DNA of 35,460 nucleotides, from contig DPCJ01000069.1 in assembly GCA_003516705.1 (NCBI GenBank), forward strand, positions 268-35,727, written 5' to 3'. Of this stretch, positions 24,087 through 30,669 are shown piece after piece. A program made the translations under genes and the position numbers. The notes beneath the pieces are model-generated. The model was not told where the DNA came from and did not search any database. It was given only the letters and a program-made list of their open reading frames with translations. How positions within the stretch are numbered: the stretch's first letter is position 1; each line of letters opens with the position of its first letter. The DNA comes from Prolixibacteraceae bacterium (GTDB lineage Bacteria; Bacteroidota; Bacteroidia; Bacteroidales; Prolixibacteraceae).

Positions 24087-25475
24087 TTAGTTGAACCATT
24101 TCGACGGCAGTCTGTCGTCAACTGTAATAGGTTTTGTTGCTGTTTTTTCCCAATCGAGCAAGTCAGATTCAAACAGATAAAGCTCTTTGTTCTTCAAAAC
24201 GCCGTTTTCATTTTTGATATGACAATTTGAAAAGCAAGTTCCGTCTTCTGTTTTTGTGCGCGAAGTCCAGCGCAGAATGTTGTGAGGGGTAGTATAATTA
24301 TAAGTTGGGAATTTACTGAAGTTGGCATATTCAGGTACACCGTATTCTTTCCAGTTATCAGGTGCAGCAAGCGTACGGCGCACAAGGGCTAGTTTGTACT
24401 CTTTTTTAATGTCGCGAATCGGGTTCATCGCAATTTTGTAACCCATATACGATGGAACTCTCGCGCCTTCACCGTGCACATGGCAACTTCCGCAGTTGTT
24501 GTAGTTTTGCGAGTGACAAACCTGGCAGTTAAAATCTTCGGAATGCATTAAGTGCCATTTGTTTGTTGAAGTATTTAAAGAATGGCACTGTGAACATTCC
24601 GGTAATTTTGAGTAAGCGTAGCGCTGGTCAACAGGTTTGCTGTCGCCGTGCAATTCGGCACCTGAATGGCAGTCGGTACATTTGTACCCGGCCGATGTTA
24701 AATGTACATCGGGTTGCGTACCCGAAGCCACTCCCAGGTAAGCATGTCCACCGCGGGAAACGTGGCAGGTAACACACACATTTATCATATCAGGAGTTTT
24801 TGTAAAACTATGGCCGTTGGCCAATCCTCCGCCTCCCGAAAGTGGACGTACCACGTGGCAGTTTCCGCAGGTACCATGGCAGGTGGCGCAGTTTTTTGAA
24901 TAACCTTCCTTGTGGCTTGCAGGTAGTTTTTCAAAATCAGATGCACCGGATAACCCGCTGCGCATGGCTACTTTACGCATCTGGCCAGTGCCGTTGTGAA
25001 TGCTTGTAACAAAGTTTTTGGTGATTTCGGCATGACAGGTATTGCACTTTGTCTGGTACTCTGCCGACGGATGTTTTAAAAAATCGCCCGAGTGTGCAAC
25101 TACTTTGTCATCGGTATTATCGGTTCCGTTGTGGCAGCCGGTACACCCGATTTTATAATGAGAATTCTTTTTAAATTCTTCGTATCCTTCGCCACTCATA
25201 TAAACCCTGTCGAATGGTTCGTAATGAGGTGCTTCTCCGCCACAACCGCCTGCCGGTGCTTCTGTGTCGGGCGAATATACCGCCTGAAGATGGGCATAAT
25301 TGATATGGCAACCCTCGCACGATGCCACAGTCATTTCTTCGGGTTCTTCTTCCTCGTTGTCACTTTCATCGCACCCAATAATTGAAATGGAAGTTATCAG
25401 GCAAAAAACAAAGAAAAAGTAAAATGCAGGTAAACTTTTTTGCAGATTTTTTGGTTTCTCGTTCAGAATGCTCAT
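24087..25475 (-). CDS. Multihaem cytochrome c lipoprotein
   Basis: The 462-residue precursor has a signal peptide ending SIIGC (lipobox Cys35) and a Glu-rich linker. I count ten CxxCH haem-binding sites, CEGCH, CTGCH, CNTCH, CATCH, CGNCH, CVTCH, CTDCH, CSQCH, CQVCH and CGSCH, and one CFSNCH site with a CxxxCH spacing near residue 420. It is therefore a decahaem or undecahaem cytochrome attached to the membrane. It should carry electrons between membrane and outer surface or a soluble partner. It forms an operon with the double-rhodanese lipoprotein and is divergent from an FNR-like regulator, which points to anaerobic respiration. No catalytic subunit is visible nearby. Confidence 0.92.
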   Translation of the reverse strand: MSILNEKPKNLQKSLPAFYFFFVFCLITSISIIGCDESDNEEEEPEEMTVASCEGCHINYAHLQAVYSPDTEAPAGGCGGEAPHYEPFDRVYMSGEGYEEFKKNSHYKIGCTGCHNGTDNTDDKVVAHSGDFLKHPSAEYQTKCNTCHAEITKNFVTSIHNGTGQMRKVAMRSGLSGASDFEKLPASHKEGYSKNCATCHGTCGNCHVVRPLSGGGGLANGHSFTKTPDMINVCVTCHVSRGGHAYLGVASGTQPDVHLTSAGYKCTDCHSGAELHGDSKPVDQRYAYSKLPECSQCHSLNTSTNKWHLMHSEDFNCQVCHSQNYNNCGSCHVHGEGARVPSYMGYKIAMNPIRDIKKEYKLALVRRTLAAPDNWKEYGVPEYANFSKFPTYNYTTPHNILRWTSRTKTEDGTCFSNCHIKNENGVLKNKELYLFESDLLDWEKTATKPITVDDRLPSKWFN

Positions 25476-25606
25476 GGCTGGCTGTTATTGATTGTTACTG
25501 AATTATTCATTGTATGTGATGGTGCAAATATGGAATAATTGAAAAAGTAAAAGGGCCTGAAAAAGGTGATGCTAAATGGGTTTAACCTGATTTTGGAACA
25601 GTGATG

Positions 25607-25652
25607 CAACTGATTCAAATCAGTTGTTTGCATGATATTTTAGCTACATTTG
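25607..25652. promoter_or_regulatory. Candidate FNR-type operator and promoter
   Basis: CAACTGATT-CA-AATCAGTTG (25607-25626) is a 20-base palindrome with only the two central bases unpaired. It contains CTGAT-N4-ATCAG, one base per half from the FNR site TTGAT-N4-ATCAA. TACATTTG (25645-25652) is a -7-like element and the palindrome centre is about 29 bases before it, an activator position near -40 for the regulator gene at 25674. It lies between that gene and the divergent cytochrome gene and could serve both. Confidence 0.55.
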
Positions 25653-25673
25653 TGGGCTTTGTAAAAAATATTA

Positions 25674-26369
25674 ATGGATTCGAATCAAACATATTCAAGT
25701 TGCTGCATCGGTCAGCACAAATGCAATTGTTTTAATGTGCTTTCTAAGGAAGAGCATGATTATCTTTTTTCCAATTCTGTTTTAGTGAAATTCGATAAAC
25801 AGGAAATTATTTACAAACAGGGAGGTCTTGTTTCAAGTATTTTGATGGTGGAAAGCGGCTTGGTTAAGGTTTATATCGAAAGCGAAAACAACCTGCTGGT
25901 ACTGAAAATTGTTACTGCCGGAAACCTGCTGGGGCTTACTTCGCTGTCAGAAAAAAACAATATTTATCATTACAATGCAATGGCATATGTCGATTCGGTA
26001 ATCAGGCAGATTGACATCAATACATTCAGAAAAGTGGTAAAACAGAATCCCATGTTTGCCAAAGAAATGATTGATATGCTGAATTCGAACAGCATCCAGA
26101 TTAACGGTCGTTTTTTCTGTCTCTCACATAAACAATCGTTTGGCCGACTGGCTGATATATTACTTTGCCTGAGTGAAAGGGTTTTTAAAGAACAGGAATT
26201 TGAGCTACCGTTATCGCGAAAAGAGCTTGGCGAATTAACAGGCCTGCAACCCGAAACTGTAATCCGACTGTTAAAACAATTCTCAAATGACGGACTGATA
26301 AGAATTGACGGCAAAAAGCTGGGAATTCTCGACTTTCAGTCATTGCATGAAATCAGCGAAAAAGGATAA
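25674..26369 (+). CDS. FNR-like Crp-family regulator with N-terminal cysteines
   Basis: The 231-residue protein has the Crp/Fnr layout: a beta-roll sensor (about 25-130), a dimer helix and a winged helix-turn-helix including SRKELGELTGLQPETVIRLL (about 180-200). The N-terminus holds Cys10, Cys11, Cys17 and Cys19, a cluster reminiscent of oxygen-sensing FNR, though the spacing differs from E. coli FNR. If it binds a 4Fe-4S cluster, it would respond to oxygen or NO. It is divergent from the multihaem cytochrome operon with a good FNR-like palindrome between them. The cluster and target gene are inferred. Confidence 0.9.
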   Translation: MDSNQTYSSCCIGQHKCNCFNVLSKEEHDYLFSNSVLVKFDKQEIIYKQGGLVSSILMVESGLVKVYIESENNLLVLKIVTAGNLLGLTSLSEKNNIYHYNAMAYVDSVIRQIDINTFRKVVKQNPMFAKEMIDMLNSNSIQINGRFFCLSHKQSFGRLADILLCLSERVFKEQEFELPLSRKELGELTGLQPETVIRLLKQFSNDGLIRIDGKKLGILDFQSLHEISEKG

Positions 26370-26398
26370 AAAAAGGACAGCCTTCCGACTATCCTTTA
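26361..26398. terminator. Bidirectional terminator between convergent genes
   Basis: AAAGGA, CAGCC-type loop and TCCTTT form a hairpin with A-rich and T-rich ends between the FNR-like gene and the convergent exported-protein gene. It partly overlaps the end of the FNR-like gene. Its AAGGACAGCC arm resembles that of the terminator at 22971-23006. Confidence 0.55.
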
Positions 26399-26408
26399 TC
26401 ATTAAATC

Positions 26409-27254
26409 TTAATTTTTAATAACCAGTTTTTCATAGGTAATTTCCCTGGTTGCATCCATCACCTGTTTGGCGGTTTGTCCCGGCAGTTGAATTTCCATCA
26501 CCACATCTTCAAACAAAACGGCGTGTTCAACCTGTTTGTCTTCAACCGAAACCCAAATGGTTCCCCAGTAGTGGCTTCGGCCTTTCATACTCATTCCTTC
26601 GCCTGCATATTCCAGTGGGTTGTTCATTGTACGATATTCAATCACAGCGCAGTATTCGCCATTCCAATCGGTAATTCCTGTCCATGTCAACACAACATCT
26701 TTATTCTCAAACGAGCCCATTCCTGCAAGGTCAATTTTCCCGTTAAACATTCCGGCTTTGTAGGGTTTGTTCAGTTCGAGGTTGTTAAAATAAGCCCAGG
26801 CAAAACCTTCAATTCCCATCATATCCCAAACAAGATTTTTGGTGTAGGCGCTGTGTTCGGTAAACGTGCTGAACTTTTCAGGTTTCATCATGTCTTCCGA
26901 AACTTTGTAAGTGAAATTTTCCATGTAATCAACCGGGCTTCCGGCGCCAAATTCAGCGTTCCGGGCCATCGACATGGCCACTGTAACATTGTTCCATTTC
27001 ACCATGTCATCGGGTAAACCGCGTGTGTATTCGCCTTTAACACGGAATTTGTTAAAGAAATTGCCAAAAATGTCGGTGTTGAAATGGTCGGTGGTTACCA
27101 CAAACTTTTGCAGTTCGTTTTTCAATTCGAGGTTCTGAGGCAGTTTCCCCGATTTTAAGATTTCTGTAACATCAGGTTGTTTTTTTGTCTGGCTAAAAGC
27201 CACGGCGCTGCAAATTACCAGCGCCATCATCAATGTAAAATTTTTTGTTTTCAT
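26409..27254 (-). CDS. Exported protein of unknown function
   Basis: The 281-residue product has a Sec signal peptide (MKTKNFTLMMALVICSAVAF, then SQTKK) and no lipobox. The mature part of about 260 residues is rich in aromatic strands, with FAWAYFNN, DWNGEYCAVIEYRT and RSHYWGTIWVS motifs, and ends in a strand-like tail. I recognise no family. It is isolated in its own transcript, convergent with the FNR-like gene. It could be a periplasmic beta-rich protein; the function is unknown. Confidence 0.85.
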   Translation of the reverse strand: MKTKNFTLMMALVICSAVAFSQTKKQPDVTEILKSGKLPQNLELKNELQKFVVTTDHFNTDIFGNFFNKFRVKGEYTRGLPDDMVKWNNVTVAMSMARNAEFGAGSPVDYMENFTYKVSEDMMKPEKFSTFTEHSAYTKNLVWDMMGIEGFAWAYFNNLELNKPYKAGMFNGKIDLAGMGSFENKDVVLTWTGITDWNGEYCAVIEYRTMNNPLEYAGEGMSMKGRSHYWGTIWVSVEDKQVEHAVLFEDVVMEIQLPGQTAKQVMDATREITYEKLVIKN

Positions 27255-27370
27255 GATTCTGAATTTTAAATGTTTTTTTGATGATTCAAAATTCAGGTAT
27301 AAAAACAGCGGAAGAAAATTTTACTGCACGGAGGGTTGAATTTTCAGTACGAACGGGAAGAAATGAAGTG

Positions 27371-28600
27371 TTAAGCGGTAAGCCTTTTGATTACGGAATT
27401 GATTTGTGAAATGGAAACCGATGAAACACCGTATTCTTCGGCAAAAGAAGGCCATTTTCTTACTGCGGAAACTACTTGTTCAATAATTTCCGGGGCATTT
27501 TTAATTTTAAAATGGTTTGCAAGTTCCATTAACTGTGTTCGTCCCGGACTTTTTGTTTCACCGGCAACAGAAGTACTGTGCATACCAAAAGCCGAAGTTG
27601 AAAAAGTAAGGTCAAAAGCAGGAGCCAGTTTCCAGTCTCCTGAAGCGTCCATCAGAAAAGCAAAGTTACGGCTGTGGTCATCGCGGTTGTGGGAAAAAAC
27701 GTTAAAGGCTGCCAGCCGCAAAATTTTTCTGTAGGCATTGATGTGATTTTCGAGTCTGAATGCACAGTCCATCAAATGACCATAGTCCATGGTGCTTTGC
27801 CTGAAGTTATCGTGCAATAACCCGCTTGCTGAATGAAGGTGAATTTTTTGATTACCGGCTCTGTCAAAACGTTTAGTTCCAAAATATACTCTTCCCGATT
27901 TTCCTGTGAAGAGATTGCATGGACTCATCTCAATTCCTGCTTCGAGTGCCATTTTATAAAAAGCGAATTCAATATTGGCAGCATCAGATTTATCTGCTGA
28001 AGAAGAAAATTTTACCAGCCAGTGTTCAAATCCTTCCGGAAGGATTTCGTTTTCAGGAATTATCTGATTATTCAGTGGATTAAAACCTGTTAAGATTTTA
28101 GGTCTGGCTCCACCTGAAGAACCGGCGGCTTGATAAAGCGCTTCTATGTTTCCGGAGCTATCGCCATGTAAGATTGCTTCCACTTCTCTGGCAATATCGT
28201 CTAAATCAGGTTGATTCCGGAAGTCTTCACCGATGTTGAATTCAGGTTCATAAATCAAAGCTCCCATTCCCTTTTTCCCGACAATTGCCAGTCGGTCGAG
28301 TGGAGTTACCTGTTCAGTGAGGAGGCCTTTTTTTAAGAGAGTCCTGTCGAGTAACAACCTGCCCCAGCCATCAGGAAGCGAATCATAAAAAACACCAAAA
28401 AGACCTTCAAAAGGATATGGATTGGCAGTATGTATTTCAGTGGAAAGAGGAAGTTTGAAAGGTGAAATTTCAATTCTTTTTTCAATAAAAGACGGATTGT
28501 ATCTGAAGAAAATGTTTTTACGATCGGTAACCATTTCGCCCACTTCAGCAATTTCATCGCCTAAATGTATGGCAATTTTTATTTTTTCTGTTCCCGTCAT
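27371..28600 (-). CDS. hipA: HipA-family serine/threonine kinase toxin
   Basis: The 409-residue protein has the HipA fold. An N-terminal subdomain (about 1-110) leads to a glycine-rich nucleotide loop GSSGGARPKIL (160-170), HWLVKFSSS with Lys197, the catalytic HNRDDHSRN loop (304-312, catalytic Asp near 307) and the metal-binding PAFDLTFS (Asp330). In known systems HipA phosphorylates a tRNA synthetase such as GltX, stopping translation and causing persistence. The first codons overlap the antitoxin gene by four bases (ATGA), so the two are translated together. Residues look intact, so the toxin is probably functional; the substrate is unknown. Confidence 0.9.
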   Translation of the reverse strand: MTGTEKIKIAIHLGDEIAEVGEMVTDRKNIFFRYNPSFIEKRIEISPFKLPLSTEIHTANPYPFEGLFGVFYDSLPDGWGRLLLDRTLLKKGLLTEQVTPLDRLAIVGKKGMGALIYEPEFNIGEDFRNQPDLDDIAREVEAILHGDSSGNIEALYQAAGSSGGARPKILTGFNPLNNQIIPENEILPEGFEHWLVKFSSSADKSDAANIEFAFYKMALEAGIEMSPCNLFTGKSGRVYFGTKRFDRAGNQKIHLHSASGLLHDNFRQSTMDYGHLMDCAFRLENHINAYRKILRLAAFNVFSHNRDDHSRNFAFLMDASGDWKLAPAFDLTFSTSAFGMHSTSVAGETKSPGRTQLMELANHFKIKNAPEIIEQVVSAVRKWPSFAEEYGVSSVSISQINSVIKRLTA

Positions 28601-28887
28601 TTTTTGAATTTAAAGCTGAACAGGTGCTCTGCATTTTTAAGTTCGTCATTCAAATTCAAAATCGAGTTAAACTCTTCGAGTCGTTTAAGTATGTGCAGTA
28701 ACTTTAAAAACGATTCCAGCGAAATCTGACCTGTCTGTTCAAAACGCTTCAGGCTGCCAAGTGACACACCGGAACGGTCGGCTAATTCTACTTGAGAATA
28801 TCCCGACTCCTTTCGAAGATTGCGAACTTTGACCGCTATTTCGGTCATTACTTCCGACGGTTGTTTTATTATGCTGTAACTTGCCAT
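28597..28887 (-). CDS. hipB: HipB-like antitoxin with XRE-type helix-turn-helix
   Basis: The 96-residue protein has an XRE helix-turn-helix: VRNLRKESGYSQVELADRSG followed by VSLGSLKRFEQTG (about 22-54). The C-terminal half is helical and ends in a basic FKFKK tail. It should bind the operator upstream of its own start and neutralise HipA. The usual order hipB-hipA is kept, with a four-base overlap. The operator candidate is the inverted repeat at 28892-28942. Confidence 0.88.
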   Translation of the reverse strand: MASYSIIKQPSEVMTEIAVKVRNLRKESGYSQVELADRSGVSLGSLKRFEQTGQISLESFLKLLHILKRLEEFNSILNLNDELKNAEHLFSFKFKK

Positions 28888-28891
28888 TAGA

Positions 28892-28942
28892 TAAAATATT
28901 AGCGAAAAGTAATACTATTTAGTTATAAAAGCTAATATATTA
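28892..28942. promoter_or_regulatory. Candidate hipBA operator
   Basis: TAAAATATTAGC (28892-28903) and GCTAATATATTA (28931-28942) form an inverted repeat with 11 of 12 matching bases, 27 bases apart, immediately upstream of the HipB start at 28887. HipB-type proteins usually bind such palindromes. Confidence 0.55.
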
Positions 28943-28956
28943 TCCAATCATATTAG

Positions 28957-29958
28957 TCAGATAACCGTAGCATCGCTCATTGCCTTCAGGTTTTCGGCAG
29001 GAGTAAGCGCTGTAATTTCGCACCCTGCAGAAAGAATGTAACGCTCATTTTTGTGTTTTTCAACCAGTAGCCGGCACATTTCAAAAACCTCATCATGCCT
29101 CTTGTTTTGAATAACTACCGGGTTGATGTTTCCGGCAAAAATTACTTTTTCGCCCAGAATTTCGCGGGCGTTAGCAATGTCAACCTGCCAGTCGAGGTCG
29201 AGAATATCGAGATTAAAATCTTTGTACGACGGCAACAAATGAGTCGTATCGCCGCAAATGTGCAGTTTAATTTTTCCACCCAGTTCGTGAATGTATTCAA
29301 TCAACTCGTGATGGCGGTCGCGCACATAAAAATTGTAAGTATCCGTGTCGATTTGCGAACACACTGCGTCGCCCATCCCAATTATAAGACAACCATTCTC
29401 TATCTGGGCTTTTACAAATGCTTTCGCGGTGACCATACATTTATCCATCAGCCTGTTGGTAAAATCAGGGTCAATCATCAGCTGCATCATCATGTTTTCC
29501 ATGCCAGTTAAATCGCAGGCTTCGGCCAGCGGACCTTCAATCCAGCCAATGATCGGGATTTTTTCCTGGGTTTTTTTTGTAAGCAATTCGGCGGCCTTTA
29601 TTCTGTCGAGGGTTCGTTCGGCTTTGTAAATATCAGGATTTTTCAGGTTGATTACATCTTCCATACTTTTCACCACATAGTTCAAACAACGGGGAACACC
29701 GTTCGAAACATACTGTATTTTAGCACCAAAAGCCTGTGTTTCGCGGTAAGGATCGGAAATCAATCCCAGCAAATCGAGTCCGAAATCATCCATGCAGCGC
29801 AGGTTGGCTTCCACCAGCACTTTGTAATCGGAGGCAAAAGCGCCGTAATTGCTGCCAATGTATTCGGCTGCAAACTGCATAAGAATGGGGCGGAACAGCA
29901 CCTTCTCGCTTGATTTTCCGGAGTTTATAAGTTGATGAAATTCTTGTGTTTTGGTCAT
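28957..29958 (-). CDS. UroD/MtaA-like methyltransferase family protein
   Basis: The 333-residue cytoplasmic protein belongs to the uroporphyrinogen decarboxylase superfamily. The segments FRPILMQFAAEYIG, a long TIM-barrel core, KLHICGDTTHLL (His233, Cys235) and SAGCEI (Cys313) fit the zinc HxC...C site of methylcobamide:thiol methyltransferases (MtaA/MtbA) better than true HemE. It may therefore move methyl groups from a corrinoid protein. No corrinoid protein or substrate methyltransferase gene is adjacent, so the substrate cannot be named. It lies between the four-helix-bundle gene and hipB on the same strand. Confidence 0.8.
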   Translation of the reverse strand: MTKTQEFHQLINSGKSSEKVLFRPILMQFAAEYIGSNYGAFASDYKVLVEANLRCMDDFGLDLLGLISDPYRETQAFGAKIQYVSNGVPRCLNYVVKSMEDVINLKNPDIYKAERTLDRIKAAELLTKKTQEKIPIIGWIEGPLAEACDLTGMENMMMQLMIDPDFTNRLMDKCMVTAKAFVKAQIENGCLIIGMGDAVCSQIDTDTYNFYVRDRHHELIEYIHELGGKIKLHICGDTTHLLPSYKDFNLDILDLDWQVDIANAREILGEKVIFAGNINPVVIQNKRHDEVFEMCRLLVEKHKNERYILSAGCEITALTPAENLKAMSDATVI

Positions 29959-29992
29959 GTTTCAATTTTTTATCTGACTTCGATGAATCCTT

Positions 29993-30568
29993 CTATTTCT
30001 GTTTCCTTCTTACTTCCATCCTCGTCTGCGACATTCGTTCTTTCAGCCCGCCTTCCTGTAAAAATTCCTTTTCAAGGGTTTTTATTTGCTTTGCAAGTAA
30101 GTAGGAAGTTATATTTATCAGGCCAATCAAAACATTGGCTGCAACTTCGGGGTCGGGGCTTTCGATTCCTTTCCGGTATGTTTCGTAAGTTGCATCTTTG
30201 GTTGTCAGCAATTTTGTAAGCGGAGCATAATAGTTGTGTTTTTTGTCCCAGATTGTTAAATTTCTGGTTCGCAGAAAGTCTTTGTAATCGTTCAGGAGTT
30301 CTTCGAGCGATGCCCGCGCAACATTGGTGAGTTTTATTTTCATTTCTTTTGAAGTACCCGACGCCATACTTCCTTCAACAATGTTTTGTTTCCCTGAACG
30401 GGCTGCCTGCACCATCTGGTCGATGGTTCGGTCGCGCTCGGGAAAGTATTTTTTGCAGAAATAATAAGTGCCATCGAAAATAATTTCTGCTTTTTGGTAG
30501 GTTATCAAACTTTTATAACCCCCATGTTTGGGGATAAAACCATCAGGGTTATATTGTTTGTCAGCCAT
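29993..30568 (-). CDS. Four-helix-bundle protein of the S23/Avd type
   Basis: The 191-residue protein carries a four-helix bundle of the kind found in 23S rRNA intervening-sequence (S23) proteins: TYQKAEIIFDGTYYFCKKYF, RTIDQMVQAARSGKQNIVEG (about 55-75) and VARASLEELLNDYKDFL, with a C-terminal suffix region. I chose the ATG at 30568 (MADKQYNPDG) because the longer frame from 30601 is translated out of a hairpin. Related proteins act as accessory factors (Avd) in diversity-generating retroelements, but no reverse transcriptase is present here. It sits 34 bases before the UroD-like gene. The function is unknown. Confidence 0.82.
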   Translation of the reverse strand: MADKQYNPDGFIPKHGGYKSLITYQKAEIIFDGTYYFCKKYFPERDRTIDQMVQAARSGKQNIVEGSMASGTSKEMKIKLTNVARASLEELLNDYKDFLRTRNLTIWDKKHNYYAPLTKLLTTKDATYETYRKGIESPDPEVAANVLIGLINITSYLLAKQIKTLEKEFLQEGGLKERMSQTRMEVRRKQK

Positions 30569-30582
30569 TTTCTTTTTTTTTT

Positions 30583-30644
30583 CGTTGGACAAATTTGACA
30601 ATCATGACATTTAAAAATGTCCCAGCTGTCAAAATTGTCCAACG
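30583..30644. repeat. Long nested hairpin before the four-helix-bundle gene
   Basis: CGTTGGACAAATTTGACA (30583-30600) and TGTCAAAATTGTCCAACG (30627-30644) are inverted copies with one mismatch (18-base arms). The 26-base loop contains a second perfect palindrome GACATTT-AA-AAATGTC (30606-30621). On the minus strand the hairpin ends 14 bases before the ATG and is followed by a run of A residues, so it is not a normal terminator for that strand. Confidence 0.85.
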
Positions 30645-30669
30645 ATTTGTTTTAACTATTCTGGAAAAT

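Noticed and set aside
29993..30644. Diversity-generating retroelement, from the Avd-like bundle
   Set aside because: No reverse transcriptase, template or variable repeat was found nearby.
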